Below are positions 43,905 through 52,592 of a DNA stretch of 64,000 nucleotides, piece after piece. Position 1 is the first letter of the stretch, and each line of letters opens with the position of its first letter. This DNA is from Paenibacillus helianthi (GTDB lineage: Bacteria > Bacillota > Bacilli > Paenibacillales > Paenibacillaceae), in the NCBI RefSeq assembly GCF_001909055.1, contig NZ_LVWI01000033.1:1-64000 (forward strand), in the 5' to 3' direction. The notes below the pieces were generated by a model. That model did no database searches. It was not told the DNA's origin and saw only the letters and a list, made by a program, of their open reading frames with translations. The translations under genes were made by a program, and so were the position numbers.

Positions 43905-44723
43905 ATGCCCCGTAATTTCGAATTGCCCGCAGGTGAGGATGCTGTCCTGCGTTGTTCCCATTTCCCGTCCCGAGGCAAAGCTAGAAGTCTGGTTGTCATT
44001 GCCCATGGCTACAAGGGCTTCAAGGATTGGGGAATGTTCCCTTATACTGCAGAGGCGCTTAGTGATGAGCATGAGGTCGTCACCTTCAACTTCTCGCATG
44101 CCGGAATTGGCGAGGATCTGCAGAACTTCACCGAGCTGGAGAAGTTCGCCCGCAACACGGGTCAACGTGAGATCAGAGATTTGGAAATTCTGCTCTCCTA
44201 CCTCAGCCAGCATCACAAATTTGGAGGTCTGCCCGTATTTCTGCTCGGTCACAGCCTGGGAGGCGGGATATGTCTGCTCTACGCGCTCGATCATCCCGAG
44301 GCAATTACCGGCGTGATCTCCTGGAACGGTGTCACTAGTATCGATTTGCTCACAGAAGACCAGAAGCGGGAGATGAGAGCAAAGGGCCGGACCTATGTGC
44401 TCAATGGACGTACAGGTCAGCAAATGCCTCTGGATGCTATAATTCTAGAAGACTTAGAACAGCAAGCCGAACGCTACAACATCCTGGATCGGATGAAGCA
44501 GGCCAGCTTCCCGGTCGTCCTGATCCAGGGAAGCGAGGATGGGGAGCGGCTGCGCCGCGGTTCAGAACAATTGACCCTTTTACGGCCGGATATTGAATGG
44601 TCACAGATTCCCGGAGGCAATCATACCTTTGGCACCGTTCACCCTTTTGCCGGGACTACTCCCGGGCTGGAGCAGGCGATCGATGCTTCCAAGACGTTCA
44701 TTGGGCGTATTCTGGCGAAGTAG
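43905..44723 (+). CDS. Cytoplasmic alpha/beta hydrolase
   Basis: This 272-residue protein is a single-domain alpha/beta hydrolase without signal peptide. VIAHGYKGFKDWGMFP (31-46) is the oxyanion loop, LLGHSLGGG carries the nucleophile Ser117, and the ending GNHTFGTVHPF supplies the histidine. It resembles the serine aminopeptidase/acylglycerol-lipase-like group. The ATG follows AAGGGAGA. It stands alone, with its own terminator. The substrate is unknown. Confidence 0.88.
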   Translation: MPRNFELPAGEDAVLRCSHFPSRGKARSLVVIAHGYKGFKDWGMFPYTAEALSDEHEVVTFNFSHAGIGEDLQNFTELEKFARNTGQREIRDLEILLSYLSQHHKFGGLPVFLLGHSLGGGICLLYALDHPEAITGVISWNGVTSIDLLTEDQKREMRAKGRTYVLNGRTGQQMPLDAIILEDLEQQAERYNILDRMKQASFPVVLIQGSEDGERLRRGSEQLTLLRPDIEWSQIPGGNHTFGTVHPFAGTTPGLEQAIDASKTFIGRILAK

Positions 44724-44737
44724 CTAATCACATGAAG

Positions 44738-44782
44738 AACCGCCGGAGCGGCTGCGATTGGAGGCAGCGGCCCGGCGGTTTT
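44738..44782. terminator. Terminator between hydrolase and nadE
   Basis: AACCGCCGG (44738-44746) pairs with CCGGCGGTT (44772-44780) with an inner GC-rich helix and a short T run. It lies between two convergent genes. Confidence 0.8.
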
Positions 44783-44798
44783 CGATACAACCCCTTTT

Positions 44799-45608
44799 TC
44801 AGATCCCCGGAATCACATTACGCTTATGCGCGGTTCTCCGGTAATAGCTTTCAAGCTTCCTGGCGGCTTCGGAACTGACCGTTTTGCCTTCCAAGTAATC
44901 GCTGTTCTCCTCATAGGTGATGCCCAGCTCCGCCTCATCCGTCTGTCCCGGCCATAGGCCTGCTGTCGGTGCTTTGGTAACGATGTCGGCAGGTACACCC
45001 AGGAATGCAGCCAGCTGGCGCACCTGACGCTTGTTCAGCGAAGACAGCGGCGTAATGTCCACGGCACCATCGCCCCATTTGGTATAGAAGCCGGTTATGG
45101 CTTCGGAGGCATGGTCTGTTCCTACTACCAGCAGATTGTTCTCAAAGGCCAGCGCATATTGCATCACCATGCGTGTTCTGGCCTTCACATTGCCTTTGCC
45201 CTGATGGGTGATGTGACGGTGCTGCCCAAGCGATTTCAGGCTGTGTTCTACCTCAAGTGCAATCTCATTGACCGTTTCCTCGATATTGGTCTCCACCTTA
45301 TGCGTCAATGCAAAGGCCTCTGCTACCGCATAACTGTGCGCGATATCCTCCTGTTCGCCGTAAGGCTGGAACACGCCAAGTGTGATATATTCCTTGCCTT
45401 CTCCGGCTGAGAGCTCATCTGTTGCCCTTTTGCACAGACCTGCAGCTACCGCACTGTCTACCCCGCCGCTAATCGCGATTAACAGCCCTTTTGCCCCTGC
45501 TTCCAGTATATACGCTTTCAAAAAATCCACCCGTTTCCGGACTTCCGCCTCCACATCAATAGATGGCTTAACACCGAGGGCGGCAATAATCTCTTCTTGC
45601 ATACTCAA
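44799..45608 (-). CDS. nadE: NH3-dependent NAD+ synthetase
   Basis: NadE amidates deamido-NAD with ammonia and ATP in the last step of NAD synthesis. The 269-residue protein has the PP-loop AISGGVDSAVAAG (about 44-56), GNVKARTRMVMQYALA, and the end KWGDGAVDITPLSSLNKRQVRQLAAFLG with TAGLWPGQTDEAELG. No glutaminase domain is present. TTG at 45608 has GGGGTG 7 bases upstream and is the better start; the ATG two codons later has no site at proper distance. Confidence 0.95.
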   Translation of the reverse strand: MSMQEEIIAALGVKPSIDVEAEVRKRVDFLKAYILEAGAKGLLIAISGGVDSAVAAGLCKRATDELSAGEGKEYITLGVFQPYGEQEDIAHSYAVAEAFALTHKVETNIEETVNEIALEVEHSLKSLGQHRHITHQGKGNVKARTRMVMQYALAFENNLLVVGTDHASEAITGFYTKWGDGAVDITPLSSLNKRQVRQLAAFLGVPADIVTKAPTAGLWPGQTDEAELGITYEENSDYLEGKTVSSEAARKLESYYRRTAHKRNVIPGI

Positions 45609-45726
45609 GTACGTACACCCCGATTCACAGCATAGCTGCGGTTATTCTTGCGTATTATTTCCAAAAAAGTCCCGCAGACAACCGGACTTCCGGCAGCCTG
45701 CGAGACCGAGTAATGCTGGCATTATT

Positions 45727-46161
45727 TTATTGACACAAGCGGTTGAATACATCCCTCAGCTCAGCAGCAATTTCAGCAGCCGAACGGTCTTCAACACCAT
45801 GACGTTCGATGAAGTGAACAAGCTCCCCATCCTTCATCAGCGCAATGGAAGGCGAAGAAGGCGGATACGGTGCAAAATATTCACGCGCTTTGGCTGTTGC
45901 TTCTTTCTCTTGGCCGGCGAATACGGTGAACAGGTGATCCGGCAGGATCTCGTTCTGCAGCGCCTGAGCCACACCCGGACGACATTGACCGGCGGCACAG
46001 CCGCAGACCGAATTAACAACAACTAGTGAGGTACCTTTGGAGGCAGGAAGAGCTGCTTCCACCTCTTCCGGAGTCAAAAGCTCCTGAAACCCGATGCTTG
46101 TCAGATCATCGCGCATGGGCTGGATGGAATCCTTCATATATTGATTAAATGACATGGACAT
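45727..46161 (-). CDS. brxB: Bacilliredoxin (BrxA/BrxB family)
   Basis: Bacilliredoxins remove bacillithiol from oxidised protein cysteines. The 144-residue protein has a thioredoxin fold and the active site NSVCGCAAGQCRPG with Cys53 and Cys55, the CGC motif of BrxA/BrxB (YphP/YqiW). Cys60 is an extra cysteine near the site, at a place where B. subtilis BrxB has a non-cysteine residue. The start uses AAAGGAG. Together with Bcp and fRMsr it belongs to the thiol and oxidant defence genes of this window. The A/B choice is tentative. Confidence 0.9.
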   Translation of the reverse strand: MSMSFNQYMKDSIQPMRDDLTSIGFQELLTPEEVEAALPASKGTSLVVVNSVCGCAAGQCRPGVAQALQNEILPDHLFTVFAGQEKEATAKAREYFAPYPPSSPSIALMKDGELVHFIERHGVEDRSAAEIAAELRDVFNRLCQ

Positions 46162-46268
46162 TCAATGCACTCTCCTTTATCCTTAAACTATTTGTCAAAA
46201 CCGCGTTGTAGCAGGATTCACTAACTTTATTATACATACATACTCTGTGAAAGCAAGCAGAACCGGCC

Positions 46269-48002
46269 TCACAGTTCTTGGCCGGGAGGGATATCGCTGG
46301 AGGGAAAATAAGAGGTTTCCTTTGCGGCGGCAGCTTCCTGGCTGACCTCCTGCCCGTAAGGAAAAGAAATGATAAAAGCCGTACCTTTGCCTTCTTGGGA
46401 ATCCACTGTAATACTGCCATGATGCCGCTCGGCAATGCTTAGGCAAAGCGGAAGACCGAGGCCGGTCCCCTGACCTTTTGTTGTGTAAAAAGGCACAAAT
46501 AACTTCTCCAGCTGACTCTGCGGAATTCCGCTTCCCGTATCCTGTATGACCAGCTCCACCTTATCCTCATGGATACGCGTCTCCAGATACAAAACCCCCT
46601 TAGGCTCCATCGCTTCCATTCCATTGCGGGCCAGATTAAGGATAAGCTGCTTGATTTCCCTGGAGTTGAGTTGAAGCAGCGGGAGGGACGGACATAATCT
46701 CAGCTCCACGCTTTGACCACGGAGATTGGCATCAGCCCAGAGAAGCGGGGATAGTTCTTCTATAATATGATGCAGCTGAACAGTCTCCTTGTTCGATATC
46801 CGGCTCTGGGCAAGGGAGAGAAAGTCATTGATAATGCTGTTGGCCCGGTCCAGCTCTTCCATAATAATCTGATAATACGAGTCCATCTCTCCATGGCTTT
46901 TTTCCCGCATGAGCTGCAGAAATCCGCGCACCACCGCCATCGGATTGCGGATTTCATGGGTAATTCCCGCCGCCATCTGCCCAACCAGGGTTAGCCGCTC
47001 CACATGATCCAGTTCGCTGCGGAATTTCTCTTCCTCGGTCAGGTCCTGGACAATCACAACCCTTCCTCCGGATATGCCCCCCATTCCTAGCTGCAGAGGT
47101 GCAGAGAATACATCATAAGTCCTGGAATCATAGTGAAGTTTCTCGTTGTACCGTTGTTTGTGCAATACGTTATCCGCCATACGCTTTAGGATCGGGCTAT
47201 CCGGCTCTTTGCAGAGAAGCCGCTCTACCCTCCGGCCTAGAATGGCCTCTTTTGTAATCAGGGGATTATGCTGGCGGAAAAGGTTCAGCATACATTCATT
47301 CAGTTCGGTTACACAGCCCATATCATCCAGAGACATAATACTGACCGGCACGACATCGGTAATCTGCTGCAGCTTCTCCGATTCCCTTTCCAGCTTCTCA
47401 GAGATTCCCTTCATCTGTTTCTGGATCTCCATCCGGTCCCAGGCGGTTTCGATAAAGTAAATAAAGCTGCCGCCCAGGACCACCGAGACAACAAGGTAGA
47501 GCACGGCCACACTCACTTCTTGGGATGGGGAATCATACAGGCTGTGCCCATGCATTTTGGGTGCAAGGACAATAAACAGCATGCTCGGAAACAGTACACC
47601 CCAGAGGACGGCAATTTTGCTTAGTGTCCCGCCGTTCTTGAACGGTTTCGCCATACCGAACAGCAGCGGATACAGCAGCACCCCTGTGTTCAGCACCAGA
47701 TTGCTGATACCGGAAGGCTCCGAGAATAATATAGTGCATAGTACAAAAAATATGACCAAGCTCACCCCCGAACGGAATCCAGCGTATAAAACGCCGATGT
47801 AAGCCGGTATAATAGCTAAATTCAGATAGATCACACCAAACAGCGTTGTGGACAGAATCATGCAGAATACAATGCTTAGTGCACAACTGATAATCAAAAA
47901 GGATTGGTCATCCGGGAATTTCCCGTTCCTTCGAACCATCTGGCTCTGATCAAGCCACCACTGGAACAAGAACAGAAAGGAGCAGGCAGATGTTATTTGC
48001 AA
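46269..48002 (-). CDS. KinB-like membrane sensor histidine kinase
   Basis: This protein of about 577 residues starts with six hydrophobic segments (about 1-195) similar to the 5TM sensor part of LytS/KinB-type kinases, followed by a PAS-like domain (about 215-330), the phosphoacceptor GITHEIRNPMAVVRGF and an ATP-binding domain (LILNLARNGMEAM, DTGSGIP, GTGLGLPL). No response regulator adjoins it, as is usual for sporulation kinases feeding Spo0F. I place the start at TTG 48002, 7 bases after AAAGGA; longer frames lack a ribosome site and begin in a hydrophilic stretch not expected here. A role in sporulation is inferred. Confidence 0.85.
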   Translation of the reverse strand: MQITSACSFLFLFQWWLDQSQMVRRNGKFPDDQSFLIISCALSIVFCMILSTTLFGVIYLNLAIIPAYIGVLYAGFRSGVSLVIFFVLCTILFSEPSGISNLVLNTGVLLYPLLFGMAKPFKNGGTLSKIAVLWGVLFPSMLFIVLAPKMHGHSLYDSPSQEVSVAVLYLVVSVVLGGSFIYFIETAWDRMEIQKQMKGISEKLERESEKLQQITDVVPVSIMSLDDMGCVTELNECMLNLFRQHNPLITKEAILGRRVERLLCKEPDSPILKRMADNVLHKQRYNEKLHYDSRTYDVFSAPLQLGMGGISGGRVVIVQDLTEEEKFRSELDHVERLTLVGQMAAGITHEIRNPMAVVRGFLQLMREKSHGEMDSYYQIIMEELDRANSIINDFLSLAQSRISNKETVQLHHIIEELSPLLWADANLRGQSVELRLCPSLPLLQLNSREIKQLILNLARNGMEAMEPKGVLYLETRIHEDKVELVIQDTGSGIPQSQLEKLFVPFYTTKGQGTGLGLPLCLSIAERHHGSITVDSQEGKGTAFIISFPYGQEVSQEAAAAKETSYFPSSDIPPGQEL

Positions 48003-48214
48003 TAAAATATCCTTTACCTCGTAAATAATTGCAATCACTCCCCAAATTGGACAAATCACCCTATTCCATTTGATTAAATCATAACCTTGCAGTCCTGACA
48101 ATGGAATTCGCCGTCTCGCACGCGGGGCCTCTGGCCCCGTCGTGGCCGTAATGGTATGATGCCGTTAAGGGTGCACAGTTTGCATCTTGTCTTCATATGT
48201 AAAGGAGCAGATTT

Positions 48215-49486
48215 ATGAGCAGTAACTATGATGTAATTATCATCGGAGGCGGACCTTCGGGGCTTATGGCCAGCGTGGCTGCTGCCGGGCATGGAGCGGC
48301 AGTTCTGCTGATTGATAAAGGGGCCAAGCTTGGAAGGAAGCTGGGGATTTCCGGAGGAGGGCGCTGCAATGTGACCAACATCAAAGAGACCTCCGAGCTG
48401 ATCTCCCATATTCCCGGCAACGGCCGTTTCCTGTACAGCGCATTTGACCATTTCAACAATCAGGATATTATCGAATTTTTCGAGAATCTGGGGATTGCCC
48501 TAAAAGAAGAAGACAACGGGCGGATGTTTCCCGTATCCGATAAAGCCTCCAGCGTCGTCTCAGCGCTCATCGGCAAAGTGCGAAGCCTTGGTGTGGAGAT
48601 TATAACCGACAGTCCGGTGACAGAGGTTCTCTATACAAATGGCGCAGTGGAGGGCGTCCGGCTGTCCTCGGGCAAAAAGCTGGGTGCCCGTTCCGTGGTC
48701 ATCGCCACAGGCGGCAAATCTGTACCGCAGACTGGTTCCACCGGAGACGGATACCCGTGGGCCGAGGCCGCCGGACACACCATTACGGAGTTGTTCCCTA
48801 CAGAGGTGCCTATCCTGTCGCAGGAGGAATGGATCAAATCCGGAGAACTGCAGGGCTTATCCCTGCGGGATGTAATACTGACGGTCTGGAATCCGAAGGG
48901 CAAGCGGGTCATTGCCCACCGGGGCGACATGATCTTCACCCATTTCGGCCTCTCCGGGCCGATTGCGCTGCGTTGCAGCCAGTTCCTGCGGCAGGTTCAG
49001 CGCAAATCGGGAACCCACACTGTAGAACTGTCCATCGACCTTTTCCCGGACCTGAACCCGCAGGAGATGGAGGAACAGCTGCAGAACAAGCTGGAGCTGG
49101 AGCCGAAAAAGGCCATCCGCAACTCGCTGAAGGGCCTGCTGCCGGAGCGGATGATTCCCTTGCTGCTGGCTAAGACTGGACTCGACGGCGATACTACAGG
49201 ACATCATCTGCCCAAAACCGGGCTGCAGTCGCTCGCAGCGCTTCTGAAGCGGATGCCGGTTCAGGTGCATGGCACCCGTTCTCTTGCGGAAGCCTTTGTT
49301 ACTGGCGGCGGAGTTAACCTGAAAGAAATTGATCCCCGGACCATGGGATCGAAACTGATGCAGGGACTGTTCTTCTGCGGTGAAATACTGGATATCCACG
49401 GATATACCGGCGGGTATAATATTACCGCCGCGTTCTCCACAGGATATACGGCGGGCATGCATGCGGCCGGGCTGCACGGGGAGTAA
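48215..49486 (+). CDS. HI0933/BaiN-type flavoprotein oxidoreductase
   Basis: This 423-residue protein belongs to the NAD(P)/FAD-dependent HI0933 family (B. subtilis YtfP type). The FAD-binding signature IIIGGGPSGLMASVAAA (8-24) and the family-specific GRKLGISGGGRCNVTN (about 45-60) are clear, and ATGGKSVPQTGSTGDGY and the closing GGYNITAAFSTGYTAG complete the two-dinucleotide fold. The ATG follows AAAGGAG at 8 bases. The reaction is unknown; a gut relative (BaiN) reduces bile-acid intermediates. It stands alone, with its own terminator. Confidence 0.92.
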   Translation: MSSNYDVIIIGGGPSGLMASVAAAGHGAAVLLIDKGAKLGRKLGISGGGRCNVTNIKETSELISHIPGNGRFLYSAFDHFNNQDIIEFFENLGIALKEEDNGRMFPVSDKASSVVSALIGKVRSLGVEIITDSPVTEVLYTNGAVEGVRLSSGKKLGARSVVIATGGKSVPQTGSTGDGYPWAEAAGHTITELFPTEVPILSQEEWIKSGELQGLSLRDVILTVWNPKGKRVIAHRGDMIFTHFGLSGPIALRCSQFLRQVQRKSGTHTVELSIDLFPDLNPQEMEEQLQNKLELEPKKAIRNSLKGLLPERMIPLLLAKTGLDGDTTGHHLPKTGLQSLAALLKRMPVQVHGTRSLAEAFVTGGGVNLKEIDPRTMGSKLMQGLFFCGEILDIHGYTGGYNITAAFSTGYTAGMHAAGLHGE

Positions 49487-49526
49487 CCCTCCGCACCTCA
49501 CTTCCAGCAGATTTGTCTTGAATGTA

Positions 49527-49563
49527 AAAAGCCAGCCTCCGTTTGCTTAGGAGGCTGGCTTTT
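49527..49563 (+). terminator. Terminator after the flavoprotein gene
   Basis: A perfect 14-bp stem (49527-49540 with 49550-49563) with a 9-base loop, ending in TTTT, lies 40 bp after the stop. It can act in both directions. Confidence 0.9.
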
Positions 49564-49568
49564 GGGGT

Positions 49569-49798
49569 TTGATCACTTACTAGTAGAGCATCTTACTCTA
49601 AACGGCGGATTGAATATAGCCTGATGGAGAGACGATAAGCGCATCACGGTCCGTTAGCCGGTTAAAAGTATCTCTTTCTTGAAAATAAAGGCTTTACGGT
49701 CCGTATGGACCGGACTCGCTTCATGTACATGCTCCTCACCGAGCCACAGCGGGTCTGATCTTACTCCCAGAGTTAGAACTGATGCTCTTCTAGTGATC
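49569..49798. repeat. Non-coding stretch flanked by imperfect inverted repeats
   Basis: The ends share GATCACT and AGAGCATC in inverted order: about 49569-49590 against 49781-49798, with a 4-base difference in the middle. Between them are some 190 bp without a credible gene, including a GGTCCGT-containing dyad (49690-49715). It lies between the flavoprotein terminator and the anti-sigma gene. A degenerate miniature mobile element is possible; no target duplication was recognised. Confidence 0.35.
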
Positions 49799-49822
49799 TG
49801 AGGGCTTAGCTGCGGGCAGCGG

Positions 49823-50668
49823 CTACCCTGCAATCTTGGCGATGAGTATTGGCCGCCCTCTGGGCTGCTCACCCTGCCCATCTGGTTCAAGTGTAATCGC
49901 CACGGTATCATAGCCCTGGGGATCAAAGGTATAGTACATCGCACCTGTCCCTGCGGAAGACAGGAAGGTTCCGGCGCTTTTCTTAACATCGCCCTTGATC
50001 AGCCAGACCTGGAATGCCTCGCTTCCACTAAGTTCAGGCAGCTTCTCCGCCTGTACCAGCAGATGGGTGCCTTTGGCATCAATAACGATTGTCGCGAGGC
50101 CCTTGGCCACAATGTCCTGTGCCGCAGGACCAAGCTGGACCACCTCATTTACTTTTAGCTCAGTGGAAGGGGCTCCGGTCAGTGCAAGCTGCTTCTTCAG
50201 CCCGCTCACATCCCGCTGCAGGGAAACGGAATAGATGGCAAGCGCTGCTGCAGCTACAGCCAATATAGCGCATGCACCGCGCAAAAGGCTGTTGCGGCTC
50301 AACGGAGTTGCCTTCGCTTTTACAGCTGACGGAGAGAAAGGTGTTTCCGGTGCGGGAGCCGGTGGCACTATGGTTTCATGAACACCGCGTACGGTGCTCC
50401 GTTCCAGAGCATCTGCAAGAGATGTCTTCTTGCTCTCTTCCACAGCCAGCACCCGGCCCAGCACACGCTCCTTCATTCCCTCCGGCGGTGACACTTCCTC
50501 TGAAGCGAGAGGCAGCACATCCACGATCTCTCTCAGCTCTTCCACTACCTTCCGGCAATCCGCACAGCCCGTCAAGTGCGTCTCAAACTCCAGCCGTTGC
50601 TCTTCGTCCAGCCCGCCCAGCGCATACAGCTCTGCCCATTCACAGATTTGATTGTCCGCTTCATCCAT
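49823..50668 (-). CDS. RskA-type anti-sigma factor
   Basis: This 281-residue membrane protein holds the preceding ECF sigma factor inactive. The N terminus has the zinc anti-sigma motif His31-x3-Cys35-x2-Cys38 (HLTGCADC) with Cys9 further up. One membrane helix follows (about 128-150), then an outside RskA-like domain (about 155-281; FQVWLIKGDVKKSAGTFLSS, FDPQGYDTVAITLEPDG). Its start overlaps the sigma gene by eight bases. Release of the sigma factor is likely by stepwise proteolysis, as in RskA and RsiW; the signal is unknown. Confidence 0.92.
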   Translation of the reverse strand: MDEADNQICEWAELYALGGLDEEQRLEFETHLTGCADCRKVVEELREIVDVLPLASEEVSPPEGMKERVLGRVLAVEESKKTSLADALERSTVRGVHETIVPPAPAPETPFSPSAVKAKATPLSRNSLLRGACAILAVAAAALAIYSVSLQRDVSGLKKQLALTGAPSTELKVNEVVQLGPAAQDIVAKGLATIVIDAKGTHLLVQAEKLPELSGSEAFQVWLIKGDVKKSAGTFLSSAGTGAMYYTFDPQGYDTVAITLEPDGQGEQPRGRPILIAKIAG

Positions 50669-51242
50669 GGTAGCCTTCCCTCCTTTCCTGAGCCTTAAAA
50701 TGCCTCTTCAGCTGCTTCAGGGCCAGCCGCACGCGGCTTTTGACCGTCCCCAGCGGAATGTTGTACCTCGCCGCAACCTCTTGCTGCGTCATGCCTCCAT
50801 AATAAATGGAATGAATGACCTGCAATTGATCACGGCTAAGCTCTGCCAGCACTTCCCGCATGCGCTGGCCTTCCGTTCTCATCTCAACAACCACAGCAGG
50901 TTCCAAGGACTCGTCAGCCACGGCATGCAGCGCAGCGTCTTCCACAGGTACTCCCCGGTCCCTGACCGACTTGCGGCGTAGCATATCTACCGCTATATTG
51001 CGCGTGAGCGCGAACATCCAGGTTGTCAGCTTGCCCTGGGATTCATCATACCGCTCACTATGCGTCCATACACGCAGAAACAGCTCCTGCACAACCTCCT
51101 CGGCTGCCATGGCGTCCTGTACCATCCTGTAGGCAAAGGAGTATATCACCTTTTCATAACGGTCATAGAGGTTTTCCAGCGCCGAGGGTTCCTTGTCTCC
51201 AATGCGTTTCATCAACTCTCTGTCATCCAGAGCTTCTGTCAT
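50661..51242 (-). CDS. ECF RNA polymerase sigma factor (SigK-like of Actinobacteria, ECF19-type)
   Basis: This 193-residue protein has region 2 (LYDRYEKVIYSFAYRMV to TTWMFALTRNIAVDMLRR, about 20-90) and region 4 (LAELSRDQLQVIHSIYYGGM, VAARYNIPLGTVKSRVRLAL, about 130-180). The start ATG follows GAGAGGGG at 7 bases. It overlaps the gene of an RskA-type anti-sigma factor, with which it must be co-transcribed. It is an extracytoplasmic-function factor, not the sporulation sigma K of Bacillus. The assignment to a particular ECF group is tentative. Target promoters are not known. Confidence 0.92.
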   Translation of the reverse strand: MTEALDDRELMKRIGDKEPSALENLYDRYEKVIYSFAYRMVQDAMAAEEVVQELFLRVWTHSERYDESQGKLTTWMFALTRNIAVDMLRRKSVRDRGVPVEDAALHAVADESLEPAVVVEMRTEGQRMREVLAELSRDQLQVIHSIYYGGMTQQEVAARYNIPLGTVKSRVRLALKQLKRHFKAQERREGYHG

Positions 51243-51341
51243 AAGGGAACCCCTCTCATTAATCTCCCTCTATATTAACCTTCGCGGGAAACTTTGAAGA
51301 GGATTACTTTTATTCGGAAAAAATCCGGTTTACAGCTGTTA

Positions 51342-52592
51342 TCATTTGGCAAAGCGGAATGCGCTGAACATATTGGCAATCAGATATCCGGCCCCGCCGC
51401 CAACAGGAATAAACAGCAGCAGCCCTAGCCAGCCGTACAGCGGCAGACAGATAGCCGCCGAGCACAACAGGGCAAACGGCATCAGCATGAGCGGTAGCGC
51501 CTTTGCTCCCGCCTCTGCTTTTTGTTCTTTGGTAAATGGTAAAATCCCAATGTAGTCATCCCCTGAAAACAGCAGCCAGTAGGAAGACAGCCAGTAGGAC
51601 ATTAATGCGATCAGCAGCGCGAAGATCAGCCACTTCAACATAGAAGGAACAATGAATACCGCTATCAATCCCACTCCGGTAAATGACAGATACAGCTTCA
51701 AGTGAGACGGATTCCGCACCAATGCCTTGATAGCAGCCGCCGTGAACCGGCTCTCAGGCAGCGTAGACTTCAGCAGCGGCTGCGATTTCCGGAAGATCCA
51801 CGGCTTGTACCGCGTAGGCCGCGGTTTATCGAGCACCCCGCGCAGCATCAGTGCAGCGATTCTCATCCGCTGCTTGTAGTCTTCGCGCACATCATTCATG
51901 AAGGTGCCGCGTAAACGCAAGCGATAGCGGATAGCCCAGGCCGTCACCACCGCAAACAAGGCAGTGACCAGCAGCAGAAGCAGAGGGCTGTCCTTGAAGT
52001 ACAGTCCGGCCCGGATATAGACGGCACAGGGTACGGTAACCGCAGGAATCAGCCATAACCAGCGGCGGAAGCCCTGCCGCTGGACCTTGACGATATGCCC
52101 GAGCAGCTTGACACACCAGCTGCAGGCAATCGTCATGGCAAGCAGTGCCCAGGCCGCGGCCGGACTAACGCTGTAGCCATGGACGATGAAGGGCAGCAGA
52201 ATGACATACAGCACAGCCATCTTCAGAGCTGTGACTACGAGACTGTACAGCGTTCCCCGCAGCACAATCGTCCGGATCCAGTCCTCCCGTTGCCTGAGGA
52301 ATAACAGATCCCCTTCCTGCAGCAGCAGAACCAGGCCTCCGGTGGCCACCAGGATTGCCAGCAGGGCGAGAATGATTCCAAAGGGTAAATCTGCTGCCCA
52401 TGCAGGCAGCTCTTGATTCCAGAAGCCATAATAAAACCGTCCGCCCAGCAAACCGCCTGGAATGATAATATACAGCAGCACCGTCCAGTCCGCAGCTGTA
52501 CGGATGATAGCAGATTGCTCGCGAAAATGGGAAAACAGCCGCCGCCGGAACAGCTTCCGTGCTGTGGGAAAAGCAAATGCACTTCTGCTCAT
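51342..52592 (-). CDS. ecsB: ABC transporter membrane subunit EcsB
   Basis: EcsB is the membrane partner of EcsA. In B. subtilis the pair affects protein secretion, regulated membrane proteolysis by RasP, competence and sporulation. The 416-residue protein has about ten hydrophobic segments, in two groups, around a basic cytoplasmic loop (about 225-290; EDYKQRMRIAALMLRGVLDKPRPTR). The end GGGAGYLIANMFSAFRF fits EcsB. Its ATG (52592) overlaps the stop of ecsA (ATGA), so expression is coupled. No ecsC gene is present here. Confidence 0.9.
   Translation of the reverse strand: MSRSAFAFPTARKLFRRRLFSHFREQSAIIRTAADWTVLLYIIIPGGLLGGRFYYGFWNQELPAWAADLPFGIILALLAILVATGGLVLLLQEGDLLFLRQREDWIRTIVLRGTLYSLVVTALKMAVLYVILLPFIVHGYSVSPAAAWALLAMTIACSWCVKLLGHIVKVQRQGFRRWLWLIPAVTVPCAVYIRAGLYFKDSPLLLLLVTALFAVVTAWAIRYRLRLRGTFMNDVREDYKQRMRIAALMLRGVLDKPRPTRYKPWIFRKSQPLLKSTLPESRFTAAAIKALVRNPSHLKLYLSFTGVGLIAVFIVPSMLKWLIFALLIALMSYWLSSYWLLFSGDDYIGILPFTKEQKAEAGAKALPLMLMPFALLCSAAICLPLYGWLGLLLFIPVGGGAGYLIANMFSAFRFAK

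Noticed and set aside
48120..48142. Terminator at the GGGGCC/GGCCCC hairpin upstream of the flavoprotein gene
   Set aside because: No T run follows on either strand, and it lies between two divergent genes where no terminator is needed.
49569..49798. Intact insertion sequence
   Set aside because: No transposase fragment and no recognised target duplication; the terminal repeats are short and imperfect.
50661..51242. Sporulation sigma factor K
   Set aside because: The protein has only regions 2 and 4 and pairs with an RskA-type anti-sigma factor; it is an ECF factor.
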